Shown here piece after piece: positions 1 to 12,462 of a stretch of 64,000 nucleotides of DNA. This DNA is from Allacma fusca. Taxonomy: Eukaryota > Arthropoda > Collembola > Symphypleona > Sminthuridae. The position numbers and the translations under genes are program-made. The stretch is from NCBI GenBank assembly GCA_947179485.1, contig OX359247.1, forward strand, positions 8,523,060-8,587,059, written 5' to 3'. The notes below the pieces were generated by a model, which searched no databases, was not told the DNA's origin, and saw only the letters and a program-made list of their open reading frames with translations. The number at the start of each line of letters is the position of its first letter. Positions within the stretch are counted from its first letter, which is position 1.

Positions 1-1754
1 ACACGCGTTGCCACTATGCATGCATAGTGGCATTTTAAATTTACATTGTTAATTCACATTTTTGCTTGTTTAGTCAATCTCGTTGTTTCGAGAAATCGCT
101 ATTTATATTGTTGTATATTTATGAAATGTTCACTATTCCAGCAATAATTTCTGAGGGTTTATTACATGTGGTGTATATTTATATATATATTATCTATGTC
201 ATTACTGTTGTGCATTTAATGGTTCAATGGATATTAAATAATACTCATTAAAAATATATCTACATCTTTTCCAGTAGTTCCAGTCAATATAATCCATTAT
301 AGCAACTTGGCATATACTTATCATTATATTATGTAGGAGCCCAACCAAGCATACTCGCCGTTGGCACATTTTAAAATATAATTTTATGGAATATACCGTC
401 AATTATAATGTAAATAAGTACTAGGAAATGTGATTGCCACAAGTATGCGCGCTGCTATACTATGCAGTACTTACAAGCAGCTACAACAGTAAGCTTGTTG
501 TGCTGCGTGTAGCTCTTTCAGGCACATCTCCTTGTAGCAATTTTGACCGTTCGGCATACTTATTTCGACTTTTGCAGCACAACTGCCTGCTGTGCTTTTA
601 GTAGCTCCGCAATCGTGAGGGTCTCGCTCGCTCGTTGCGTTCCTTGTTCCTTGTCTATTCATTTCTTTCCAGTCTATCTTTTTTAGCTGTAGACCGACTG
701 CATGCATCGGCTGCTTCAGGATTGGCTTATTTTTTCCCTCAACCCGCTTCCAGCCTGAATGACCCGCCAATTTTTAACATACCCTTGGAGACACAAGTGC
801 CGGAACAAAACATACAACAGTCCCTCGGTTTGGCCCCAGCATCATAGGCTCTCCCTATAGCCCCAATGCTACGAAATGGTAGCAGGTTTTTCTAAAACTC
901 ACACGCAAGGTACGGATCCCTCCATGGACCGCATGCTTTCCACTTCTACTGTATTTTTTTTTGTATAGAAGCATCTAAGTAAATCATAAGTGTGTGCTAT
1001 AGTGCATGTGTGCGGACGACAAAAACCATTCAGGATATTTTTTGTTGGGTAGATATATAGTTTGTTCCGGCTGTTGTATTTTGTTTAACGTTGTAAGTCC
1101 CTCGTACTTTGTACGCATGATATTCTTTCCAATGTGGTTCTTCATTCAAAACTTAAGGTTGACGAAGCGACAGGGAAAAGTTTTGTGTAGGTATGGACAT
1201 TCTAATACCCTATAGGAATATAGCAGGAGGTTTTGAAGAAGTGAACTCAGAACACACAGTGATCGAAGACACATTGTCGTGTTGAATACATATGCACCTG
1301 ACAAGAAAAACGTGGTGGTTTAATAATAAAATTGAAGTTTGAAAAAGTCAGGAATAGCGAAATTGAGTGAAGTTGGAGGATTTAGAGAAGTTAAGAGAAA
1401 TTTTGAATTTAACTTGTGTCGGTTATTTTAGTAGTAGTTTTTGTTTAGTTTAGAAGGTAGTTAGTGGCGGATTGATGTAGCTGCCCATGTGGAATATTTT
1501 GAGGGGATTTTGCAAAAGTATAGGAACTGTTATTGGAATTGGATTATTGTGGAGATTGAAGGAGATTTTGTCCTTGGGAATTTGTTTTTAAGATTTTGTT
1601 TTTGGGATTTTGTGTTAATTTTTGGATTTGGGGATATTGGGGGGTTTAGAGGTAGTTATTAGTGTGAAGATCGCTTTGATTGGGGGAGGGTACATATTGG
1701 TAGAATTTAGGTAGAGATTTTATTATTTTTGGAGGTAGTTGTTAGGAAAGGGTC
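1..1754. other. Intergenic region upstream of WDR43
   Basis: No protein gene can be supported here. Open frames in the stretch are short and show no recognisable domain. The last ~500 bases before 1755 are rich in G and T and poor in C, as expected for the 5' flank or leader of the WDR43 gene. No TATA box or other promoter element stands out. A perfect palindrome lies at the extreme left end. Confidence 0.5.
9..32. repeat. Perfect 24-bp palindrome
   Basis: The arm TGCCACTATGCA is followed directly by its reverse complement with no spacer, so the block can form a cruciform. It could be the end of a transposable element lying mainly to the left of the window. No second copy was seen. Confidence 0.6.
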
Positions 1755-4219
1755 ATGGAAGTGGTGCGATTCTCTCCGAGTGGGGAGTACTTGGCTGTGA
1801 GCGGATCCGACGGACATTTGCGGCTGTGGGAAACTGCGACGAATAAGTTGTGGCATGAGTTTATCCCATCGTCACATTTGGCTGCAACTTGCACGTGTCT
1901 GGAGTGGGCCCCTACCTATCAGGAGAATGGCCAGGTAATTATTTGATGGGAGATTAAATTAAGCCGGTGGTGGGGTATGATGAATGGGTTTATAGGAGAG
2001 ATTTTGTTGTGTTTAGAAAGGGAAGAAGAAGAAGAGGAAACGGGCTGTGGAGGGGGATGTGCTTGTTCTGGGCACTGCAGTGGGGTCATTGTTATTCTAT
2101 GACGTGGCGAAATCCCAGTTGGTGAAACAGAGTAGCAAGACTAGCCCTGGAAACGTCAATGCCTTAACTTGGAGCCCAAGTACGTTGCTTATATATACTT
2201 GTGGTGCTGATGGAATTATTCGAGAGTGGGATCCGGAGACTGCGAAGGTCAATAGGTGAGGCGGTTTGTGATTTTTTTAGGCTTGGGTGAAAGGGACTGC
2301 GGATGAGAGTGCGGTGAGAGGGAGAGTATTAATTAATTGTTACTTGCTCATTTTATAGCCAGTGGACTGCAAGTAAAGAAAATTTGACGGCAATTCAAAC
2401 TATCAACTCGCAGCTATTAGTGGGAGGACAGACCATAACTTTGTGGAACTTGAATACTAAGAAATCTATTGCTTCGTTTATTGGACATCCCGGTCAGATC
2501 GCTCAGATAATTGTAGTACCTTCAACGGATTATTTTGTATCAATGGCACAAGGGGATAGGAGCTTAAAAATTTGGTAAGTATACGTACCATATTACAGTT
2601 CAAGGGTCGAGTGAATTTAAAGAAGCTAAATTTATACTGGTGATTATAAAATAGGCAAACAGGACACACTCAAGCAGTAGCATCCTTAGCTGTCCCCGAA
2701 CCACCTTCTAACGTGAACGTATTTACGTGTGGAAATGGAGTAGCAAATGTTGCTGTTGCTAATCGGAAAGGTCACCTGCATATCTTCCAGCAGAAATTAA
2801 ACGGTCAAGTGAAGAAACCCTTAACACCCACAGCAACAATAACGGTAGTTGATTCGAATAGTGCTGATCAGGAGATTGTTCCCGTTCTCTCCGGTCATGT
2901 TTCGGATCAAATCAATGTGTCTATTTTAGCTGCTTATGGAAACTGGTTGAAACTTCGCTTTGAGAGATTTGAAGTCTCCGGTGTTTCCAAAGATCACGTA
3001 GTTAGTCGTGAATTTTCGCATTTAAAGTCTAAGAAATCGAAGAAAAGTAGTTCCAAATCCCAGGAGACACAAGAAGAGCATATGGAGGTGCCGAATGACG
3101 TGAAGCATTTGATGCCTGGAACAGAGACCCTTAACCAGATCCCTGGGTCATCTAAAAGTAAGAAGCAAGGGGGAAAAGAAAAGGTGGGAAAGGGAGATTT
3201 GCCAATGGAGGAAAGACTAACGAATTTAACAATCGATGCGCCTGTTCGGAATGAATTACCCCAAGGGGAAAATCTAGGACATCTTCTTAGTCAAGTAAAT
3301 GCTGTTGCAGACATTAGTACAAGTTGTGTAAATTATACAGCGCAGTAGTTTGTGTTCTTTGAAAACTACTTACGCAAGTACTTTTATGTGATATTCTATT
3401 GCAGGGTCTTCATAGTAAAGATACCAGGATTCTGCAGTCAGTTTTACATCGGAACGATGAAAAAGTAATATTAAATACAGTAAGAAGTTTGCCGGTTCAA
3501 CTTATCCTGCCATTAGTTGAAGAAATCAAGGTTATGCTAACGGGAAAATCTCAAGTGTAAGTACATATATAAATTAACTATTGTTTCGATTTTTCCAAGT
3601 AGTAAGGAATCTCTTTCCCTGAAGTTTTACACATTTCTTATTTCTTTGTATAAATTTAGTAATCACTGCATTCTGAGGTGGCTAAAAGCCGTCTTCCAAA
3701 TTCATTCATCTTACCTGATGTGCTGTTCTGCTAATGAAGAACTTATGGGTCCAATAATGTCTTTACTTCGTGCTAGAGAAACGCTTTATCCTCAAATGTG
3801 TTTGCTAAAAGGTAAACTTGAGCTCATCAAAGGTCATGTCGCTGCCAAGCAGTATAAGGCTGATGTTCCCAATGAAGCGTTATTAACCTATCAGGATGGT
3901 ACGTTTAAGTTTTTAATTAGGCTATAATTCCGTTTCTTGTTTAAAAATTAGTTATTACAATGTATGTTGGGTATTTCTTTTTGAACCAGAATCTTCCGAT
4001 GACGACGAAAAGCAGGAAGATGGTTTACTTCCTTCAGAATCTGAAGAATTCCTTACTTCCGATGACCTCGATCCGGACAATAGTGGATCTGAGGAGGAAA
4101 ACAAGGGCGAAGATAGCGATTCAGTCGAGGGTAATTCCGAAGATGACGACGAAGATGGTATTGATCCGAAATTAAATGGTAAAGGAGCAGGTAGTGACGA
4201 ATCTATGGATGAAGATTAG
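1755..4219 (+). CDS. WDR43: WD repeat-containing protein 43 (UTP5), 7 exons
   Basis: This is a nucleolar protein of the t-UTP part of the small-subunit processome, needed for rRNA transcription and pre-18S processing. Exons: 1755-1934, 2017-2255, 2359-2574, 2655-3294, 3405-3556, 3660-3898, 3990-4219 (TAG), giving 631 residues. All junctions are GT-AG and stay in frame. Residues 1-300 form WD blades, with signatures such as DGHLRLWE and [13 protein letters not shown] Lys/Ser-rich linker with [11 protein letters not shown] lies near residue 340. The Utp12 helical domain covers about 420-550, and the last ~75 residues are an Asp/Glu/Ser acidic tail, as in animal WDR43. The start ATG begins just before the first blade, so the protein lacks the short leader of vertebrate forms. 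An AATAAA at 4480-4485 is a likely poly(A) signal. The gene is tail to tail with WDHD1. Confidence 0.93.
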
Positions 4220-4604
4220 CAGTCTTATTGTTAAATATGCTGCATTCAGAATGGTTCAGTTCTGTAAATATATTTTGGAAAATTGCTTTAATAATGTTCA
4301 CGTTTTTGGATTTTCCATACTTTTCAAAAAAAAACTTTCATTTTTATTGCGGAAGCCTTTAAATCATGAATCGATTTTAAGGAATGCTTACAAAGTGACA
4401 TGTCCGAAAATGCGGGTCAATTATTTTAAATAATGTTATGAACAGAGACTCAAAACTGCAATTTTCTCCTAAGAATGGAAATAAATTATAAGAAAATCAC
4501 GAAAACGAAATAGCCTTTTGTGCGATTATGTAAGCACTTATCTTTCGGCCCATAACCAGCTACCAATCATTTCATATTTATTTACAGTGCCGAATAAATT
4601 TCAT
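4220..4604. other. Convergent 3' intergenic region between WDR43 and WDHD1
   Basis: These 385 bases separate the stop codons of two convergent genes. They hold the plus-strand AATAAA at 4480-4485 and a TTTATT near 4577, which reads as AATAAA on the minus strand. The two 3' UTRs could therefore overlap by up to roughly 100 bases. No other feature is seen. Confidence 0.55.
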
Positions 4605-7600
4605 TCACTCATCTTGACTGTCGTCACTAATTCTAGATTTCTTGTCAGCGTCTCCATTAATTACATCCTCTTGCCTTTTTCGTTTTTTGTCCGTAATTAT
4701 TTTAAAAGGTCGTTCACTATCTTGTTCCTTATCGTCTTTGTCAGCATGATTAACTTTGGATAGGTTCACAGAATCCTCAGTAGTGCTCAAACTGTCACTT
4801 GCAGGCATAGGACTTGCAGGATTAGAATTAATAGGTGACCTGGTTTCGTTTTTACTTACTATATTGGATTTCTTTCCCAACATATCAAACACTGTTCGTT
4901 GCTTCTTAGGAGCTTCTTTACCACCGTCTTTAGCATTGTTCTTCTTTTCGAAAACATTTTTCTTTTTGTTACCGCTTGTAAGGGACTTCCTGTTAGGATC
5001 CTTAGGGTTAAATTCTGGGAGAGTTGCTTGTTTCTCTGTAGGTTTTCTCCATACATCAATTTTTGACATCCCTTTAGATGCAGAAGTGTTTAAAATCTCC
5101 ACACCAGCTTGAGAATCCTCATCAACGAGAGAATTAGATTTATTTAACGATGCGGTGAAGCTGGAGGTTCGAGTTAAACTGGTACCCGGGCTATCCTTTT
5201 CTTTTCTGAACGGATTTCGGAAGGAAGAATTAATTAGAGACCGAATTTCCTCCTTCTGTTTTTTCATCAGTGGATTATCCTGAAGAACAATAACATCAGG
5301 TTGTATTGACTTCGGCAAAGACGCTATTCCACCATTAGTACTGCTGGATCCGAATTCTGTGTCCGAGTGTAAGTGACGATGTTCTGTATGAGTAACTACT
5401 TGGGTAAACTCAAAGTCATCGAATTCATCATTGTTCTCATCTTCTTCGTTGTTCAACTTCCTTCGGCCTATTACCTGCAGCCGATCTGTCAGAGCCACAC
5501 GATGAAGCTTACTTGAGTACTTCATGGCCAATTGCATAGCATGGGCGGCAGGCATCATTGCTACATACTCAGAAGCTCTCAAGTCTCTGTTATGGGTGCA
5601 GGACATCTGTGAAGTAAATAAGACAAAATAGGTTAATATTTCAGATTTAATTTGGTTACATGTAGCATGACATTTAAACTGCAGAAATTGAATACTACAG
5701 AACAACAGTACACATAATTCAGAACGTACTGCAAACAGTTTGAAAAGTGTTTCCTTGGTTTTTCCATCAGCCTCGTCTCTACTTTCTTCAACATCAAACC
5801 CTTTACGCTCCATTCTCTTTGTGGTTGATATGAGGAGTAAGTTTTGAAGCATTACATCTTCTAGTTGGCTTTTCTCCGTATCCATTTCGCATAATGGAAT
5901 CTGCAAACCAACATGTAAAATTAGATCTGATTCTTAACATTATAAACCGAAAATTAAATGCGACAAGTTTACCTTTGATTCTAGCATCATTATTATTGGT
6001 CGCGGCAAAGTCGGTGGATACTTAGCTCCCTTGCACTTGACCGCTCTGACATGTAATGAGGTTTCGCTGACACCCACCACCCAGAAGTGATCACTGGCAC
6101 CAGTTAAGTGGTCCTTCATACTGCAGAAAGGCGACCATAATCGACCATTTAAAATCTTAAGAACTTCTTTTGAATCAGAAAAGACAGGAGTGCCTTCGTC
6201 ACTAAACCCAATCCAAGACAAAGTAGAATGACGAGTTAAAGGCAGGGCAGCATCAGTTATTAAGGTTGTTAGCTTGGAGCAGTTTCCAGTAAGTTTGAGA
6301 ACGGCATAGAATATATTTTGATTCCCATCAATTCCCACGCCATTGTGGTAAGTAACAAATAAGAGATTTTCGTATCCTGTAATAGCAATAATGGTTCCGG
6401 CAAAATCATAAACAAACTTTTGAATCCCGCTGACAGAGAAAAGTCGGAGACGATTTTCCGTGGTTGCAGCTGCAACCCATCCGGTCCCAAGTGCGATACC
6501 AGTAACTTCCTCGCCGTGAGGGAAATCTATCAGCCATTCCTTACTTGAATCCCAGCTCGAAAAATTCAGACATAGGAGCTTGCTGTAAAAGTTATAAATT
6601 GCATACTATGATAGATAGTTTCAGCATTTTGATTTATACTAGTTCCAGTGCCATTTTAAATAACTTACCTGTTATTTTCTGTGGTTTTAGAACAACCTAG
6701 AGCAACAACTTCGGTGGACATATTGCCCAAAGTGTAATCGAATTGATTTCGCAAATGAATAGCGTGATGGAATGTGGCATCGTGGAATTCTATATCGATC
6801 GCATCTTCGTTGAATTCCTCGTCTTCAGTAGAGTAACTTCTAATGATTCCAACGTTATTCCACACCTATTCCACATTTATTGAAATTAAGAGAATTGTGG
6901 ACAATTATATTAATATGCACATCAATATTTTCCATAAACTCATACCATAAAACGATGATCCAAATGTTCAGGTGTAGAACTAGGCTGAAATGGTTTTTGT
7001 GGAAGTGTGAACGGATTAAAGGTAGGTACAGGTGCAGCAGGTCGGGATAATTTTGAGGACGCCATACTGGAAACACTACGAGCATCATCATTATCGTCGG
7101 CATCTGGACCGTTATTAAGGACCTTCTTAGCTTTGCTAGGACCAACATACTCATCGCCAACAAATCCAACGTCAGCTTTGATTTTGGAGATTGAAAATGC
7201 ATTCTCTCCATCATCGTCAAACAAATCATCCATTCCATCAGCAAACACGTTATCTTCAGTGTTCCTGTCGTTGCTATTATCGACTTCCGCTTGAGTTTGG
7301 CTTTCCCCTTCATCAGCTCCAGCTTCAGTGTATTCTTTGATAATAAGTAGCCGACCATTTGAATCAGTACAAAGCAGCTGATTTGTTATCGGTGCAAAAG
7401 CCATCCCAGTGATGTGATTCATCTCTTTTATATGAGCTTTCAGGGTGTATGTAAAAGCATCCCATACTGCTACAGTTCCATCCGTTCCGCCACCCCCGAC
7501 ATATGATCCACAATTGGAAAAACAAACCACTGAGAAGAACTATAAAAATGGAAAATACCACACAAAATTATTTACAACTGAAGTACAAAATATTGAAATT

Positions 7601-8770
7601 GAAAAACAAAGCAGGGACACCTGAATCGTAAAAAATTGCAAAGAATCGGTATTACAGTATTACCTTCGTAAGTTTGGAGCTGGAAAGACTCTGGGCTTCT
7701 TCCCAGGTCTCCCTGCGGTACAGCTTGATCTTGTCTTTCTCAGGCACAGCGAGCTGCTTTCCTAATAGTGGATGCCAAGCCATTCGACAAAGCGTGGGGC
7801 TTGTAGTAATGTCATTTGAGGTAGGAAACACTTGTGTCCACTTCTTCACAAGTTGGTTGGGGTTATCAAAGGACCAAATACAAACATGACCGTCACAACC
7901 TGAAGACACAATGAATTCTTTCAAGGGATCCACCGCAACGGAAAGCACTGGGGCAGAATGAGCATCAACCTTTACAGGTGGTGTGGACTTATCCATCGCA
8001 ACGATCTGCAAGGTTGTGTCTCTAAAAACCAAGAAGATGAATACGTACACAATGTATTCTACCCATGTAACTATCGTGATAATTCATTCAATGTTCATAA
8101 ACAAACAGTACTTCCAATGTTCAAACCCCAACAAGCAATTAAATATTCCATACACTATACCGCAAAAATACAAAACTTACGCAGAACCCGCAACCAAGAC
8201 CTTTCCATCCTTCGAAATGTCCACATGATTCGCTGCTCCCGTGAATTTGAGCTTATTCTCAATAAACTTCCCCTTCGGAAACTCATACGCCTCCACTGAA
8301 TTACTCTCCGTCCCCACGATTACCTGATCTTGGGCAAACACAACTCCCAGGCACGAATCATTGGCTGAGAAGGAAATCGGATCATCATCCTCGAAGTTAT
8401 TCCAAACCCGGATATCCCCGTCACCTCCCGCAGTGATGATTTTTCTAAAATCAATTAAATTCCAGACTATTAATCCATAATTCCTCCCTACATCACAAAC
8501 TATACACAAGTACCCAACCAGTTAATACCAATCGGATTTAACTTACCCACTAATCCCATCAATCTTCCATAAATGCACTATACAAATTGACTACATATCT
8601 TTACTTCATAACTTGGGAATAACCCTTTTTTTAACTCAGCCCCATTAAAACTAGCCATTAATTCCAGCTCCAAAAATGTATTTACCCTAATAAATCACTT
8701 ACTCTCCGTTGGCTGTGAACGTAATATCCGTGATCCCTTCACAGTGGGCAAATCTGGATTCTTTTTTCAT
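4605..8770 (-). CDS. WDHD1: WD repeat replisome adaptor WDHD1/AND-1/Ctf4, 8 exons
   Basis: This is the trimeric replisome hub that links CMG helicase to DNA polymerase alpha-primase. Minus-strand exons: 8770-8703, 8444-8181, 8021-7664, 7539-6946, 6865-6669, 6582-5973, 5900-5730, 5606-4605 (TGA), giving 1087 residues with every junction GT-AG and in frame. Residues 1-~310 are WD40 blades, starting in exon 1 and running through GGDGDIRVWNNFEDDDP. An acidic linker follows in exon 4. Residues ~430-720 match the SepB/Mcl1 beta-propeller of the Ctf4 family, for example KLYRRETW upstream and RLRLFSVSGIQKFVYDF. The C-terminal third is Ser/Lys-rich and disordered-looking and ends in KKRKRQEDV and an acidic stretch. 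The HMG box of vertebrate WDHD1 is not apparent, so this is a yeast-Ctf4-like form by domain content. Confidence 0.92.
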
Positions 8771-10130
8771 GGCTCCGCAATTTCAGCACGTCGACAATTA
8801 AATTTATAACTTTCGTCACTTTTTTTTTATCCCCGACGTTCTAAATATCTGCTTCCACTCCACAATGAGCAACTAAATTTTTAACATGTGAAAGTGTGTA
8901 ACTTCCTTTGCATGCGTTCTTCTGTTTTTTTTTTCAGAATATCTCTTAATCTCTCCTCTATCTAATTCGAGAACACATGTTATTAAGATTTTTACAGTTT
9001 GTTAAAATGAGAATTTCCTAAAGCAGCTTCACCCTCAATTTGAAAGGAGCACTGTTCTTGTTTTATTGTTCTTCGTTGAACTCAACACTTAAACCGTACC
9101 TGTATATAAATTGCTACGATACAGTCCACTGTATAAAGAAAAACCTAGGAATGGACAGCCGAGTCCCGCGCCCGCCTTTAATAATCCGCATGCTCATAGG
9201 CTTAACGTCATCGAGCCATGCAGTGTCTGTAGTCTGTGTGTATGTTATTATGTCATTGAGTGGAGTATGTCAAACCATATATTTAAATTATTGTATCTAG
9301 CTAGAGAGCCGCCCTTCGTTCGCACTAGTACTACTCTGCAGCAATACTTATATAGTCAAGTCTAGTCCATCATATTTCTTCACCTGAATCCCTAGTCTAG
9401 TCCAGACAATTCTGCTAGGCAATTGCTACTCAAAATCCTTCCCGTTTTTATGGGCGACAACATGATCGATGTCCGTCCGTACGCCCATTCCCACGATAAC
9501 TCAAAAACTAGTGGACCAATTCCGTCGAAATTTTTGCTCGACATTACTTATGTCAGCAGGTAGTCCGAGTTTGTATTTGGTTGAAATCGGTTGGATAGTT
9601 CTGGAGAAACAAATTCTTGAAATTTCTAAATTTAAATTACATCAAGGTTAGTTCAAGCACTACTGGACCGATTTCGATGAAATTTTTCCTGGACAGTACT
9701 TATGTCAACATGTAGCCTTGGTTCGTATTTGGTTGAAATCGGTTGGATTGTTTCTGAGAAAAAATTCTTAAAATTACAAAGTTTCAATTAAATGGCGGTT
9801 ATTTCGAGCACATGATTGTAATCCCATTTTAACTATGTAGCTCATTATTAATAAAATTATTCATCACCTTCACCTTACTACCAAATCGGGTTTACCCAGG
9901 AGGAGCGTCTATACGTCGCACCTTCGCGCAAGCAGTAATTTAAGCGAGGATATTTAATGGGATTTTTGACGTGAAAGCAATTAACCCTTAGGCTGATAAG
10001 CTTTTCTAGGTACATAGCCTACCAACCTATTACCAGCTTGTCCAACGGAAGTTCTTTCAAGAGGGGTCATGAAAATACTTCATTAACCTTATAACCAGAA
10101 AATAGAGGGAATATGTGACATTTAAAGGTT
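8771..10130. other. Intergenic region upstream of WDHD1
   Basis: This holds the 5' flank of WDHD1 and then apparently non-coding sequence. A diverged tandem duplication sits at 9507-9793 and is described separately. No credible reading frame longer than about 85 codons is present, and none resembles a known domain. Confidence 0.5.
9507..9793. repeat. Diverged tandem duplication, two ~135-bp copies
   Basis: Copy 1 (about 9507-9640) and copy 2 (about 9659-9793) share the blocks ACTA(G/C)TGGACC, GAAATTTTT, ACTTATGTCA and TATTTGGTTGAAATCGGTTG in the same order. They are offset by about 152 bases and differ by scattered substitutions. The text resembles decayed mobile-element sequence, but no family can be named. 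Confidence 0.6.
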
Positions 10131-10135
10131 CGGTG

Positions 10136-10610
10136 ATGAATCAGACTTGTTCAATGGCATACTAGAAACTGAAATAATTTTTTTAACCCAGCGGGTAACA
10201 GGATACCCGGCCTGGTTTTGGCCATTTAGAAATGCATTCCTACAATTTATGTATGCCGATTTTGATCAAAGAAGTGCTTAAAATCAAATCCCAAATTTAA
10301 TTTTCATAATACCTATTTCATACCCGTATCAGAAGCGGGTACCATGATGCCCGGAATGTTCAAGAGCTTAAAATTTGTATCAAATCAATGCATTCTTTTT
10401 ACTTTGAAGCACAGTTTCCATATGCATCTTATTATTGATGGGCCAACATGACTAGGTCCGGGTAGTACGATACCCGGGCCTTGAAAAATACAACCAAAAT
10501 CTCCAATCAATTAAAAAGGGAAGTTACTCTCTTACTTCTCGTGTTACTAGATGAATCTAGTTTTAATTGTGATGAAAGATCCATGCCGGGTAACAGAATA
10601 CCGGTCAGAG
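10136..10610. repeat. Dispersed repeat with four spaced CGGGTA...CCCGG palindromic motifs
   Basis: Imperfect 18-19-bp palindromes of the form CGGGTAnnAnGATnCCCGG occur at 10192-10210, 10336-10354, 10459-10477 and 10587-10604, spaced 122-145 bp. The same blocks recur at 17885-18237: CTTGTTCA(A/T)TGGCATACTAG, CCTGGTTTTGGCC, GAAATGCATT and CTTAAAATCAAATCCC. There they lie inside an inverted-repeat element cut by an assembly gap. This copy is therefore a partial member of that family, without visible terminal repeats of its own. Confidence 0.65.
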
Positions 10611-10934
10611 ATAAATTATACAGCTCTGTCAACGAACTTGAATTCTCAATTCTTCATGCATTATTCTTATTGTATTCTGAAACCTCACATTAATCCAAAT
10701 GAAAGAAATGTAGTGTTTAAAACACTTGTGGACCACTTGTTTTAGATTACTGGGACTTTACGATATTCGAAATCATGATCACGTAGGTAAGCAAAAGCAA
10801 CTCGTGCTCCGAATAACTTACAAAACAATAAATAGTATACCTAGACCACATATAGTATATTTTATCCGTTTTAGTTCGTAGTAAAACGTATTTTCATTCT
10901 GAATTCTTGTGCTATTGCATGACAAATTGTGGTA

Positions 10935-12462
10935 ATTAACACTACTGTAAATTTCCCCACTTACTACAATGGCAAATTTCCCGACTTACTACAATGGTAA
11001 ATTTAACCATTTACCACAATGATAAATTTCCCCCTTTGCCAGTTGTAGTTCCCCCATTTTCCAGAATTGTAAGTTTCTCCATTTACATAATGGTAATTTT
11101 CCCCACTTACCGCAATGGTAAATTCCAAAATTTACCACAATTTATAAAAGTAGTAAATGTTGGAATTTATCAAAGTGGTAAATGCTGGAATTTATCAAAG
11201 TTGTAAATGCTAGAATTTATCAAAGTGATTAAAGCTGGAATTTACCATTGTGATGAATTTTGGAATTTACCATTGTGGTAAATTTTGAAATTTACCATTG
11301 TGGTGAATTTTGGAATTTACCATTGTGGTGAATTTTGGAATTTACCATTGTGGTGAATTTTGGAATTTACCATTGTGGTGAATTTTGGAATTTACCATTG
11401 TGGTGAATTTTGGAATTTACCATTGTGGTACATTTTGAAAATTACAATTGTGGTAAATTTTGGAATTTTCTATTTTGGTAAATTTTGGAATTTACCATTG
11501 TGGTAAATTTTGAAAATTACAATTGTGGTAAATTTTGGAATTTACAATTGTGGTAAATTTCGGAATTTACGATTGTGGTAAATTTTGGAATTTACCATCG
11601 TGGTACATTTTGTAATTTACGATTGTGGTAAATTTTGGAATTTACCATTGTGGTAAATTTAGGAATTTACCATTGTGGTAAATTTTGGAATTTACCATCG
11701 TGGTACATTTTGTAATTTACGATTGTGGTAAATTTTGGAATTTACCATTGTGGTAAATTTAGGAATTTACCATTGTGGAAAATTTTGGAATTTACCATCG
11801 TGGTACATTTTGTAATTTACGATTGTGGTAAATTTTGGAATTTACCATTGTGGTAAACTTTGGAATTTACTATCGTGGTACATTTTAAGTTTTGGAATTT
11901 ACCACTTTGACAAATCCCAACATTTACCACTTTGATAAATTCCAACAGTTACCACTTTGGTAAATTCCAACAGTTACCACTTTGGTAAATTCCAATATTT
12001 ACCACATTGGTAAATCCTCCTACTTACCACATTTGTAAATTCCAATATTTACCACATTGGTAAATCCACCCACTTACCACATTGGTAAATTCCAATATTT
12101 ACCACATTGGTAAATCCACCCACTTACCACATTGGTAAATTCCAATATTTACCACATTGGTAAATCCTCCCACTTACCACATTGGTAAATTCCAATATTT
12201 ACCACATTGGTAAGTCCTCCCACTTACCACATTGGTAAATTCCAACAGTTACCAGTTTGGTAATTTCCAATATTTACCACATTGGTAAATCCTCCCACTT
12301 ACCACATTGGTAAATTTCCCCCACTTACCACATTGGTAAATTTCCCCCACTTACCACATTGGTAAATTTCCCCCACTTACCACATTGGTAAATTTCCCCC
12401 ACTTACCACATTGGTAAATTTCCCCCACTTACCACATTGGTAAATTTCCCCCATTTACCAGG
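10935..12462. repeat. 1.5-kb satellite of palindromic TTACCA-N3-TGGTAA units with orientation switches
   Basis: Dozens of units of about 21-27 bp are arranged in tandem, nearly all centred on the imperfect inverted repeat TTACCA-N3-TGGTAA. Three sub-blocks are visible. 10935-~11130 has a TTACNACAATGGTAAATTTCCCC-like form (described by its parts). ~11130-11890 has GGAATTTACCATTGTGGTAA. ~11890-12462 has TTACCACATTGGTAAAT, first spaced by TCCAATA or CCTCCCAC, then by TTCCCCCAC. The middle block reads as the inverse orientation of the flanking blocks. The units near 12300-12440 are almost identical and so the most recently amplified. Confidence 0.9.

Noticed and set aside
471..770. A 99-codon minus-strand open frame with several cysteines at its end
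   Set aside because: No recognisable domain, no supporting splice or promoter context, and codon content looks random.
10935..12462. Regular repeats with spacers could suggest a CRISPR array
   Set aside because: Repeats and spacers are both degenerate copies of one unit, no unique spacers exist, and the genome is eukaryotic. It is a satellite.
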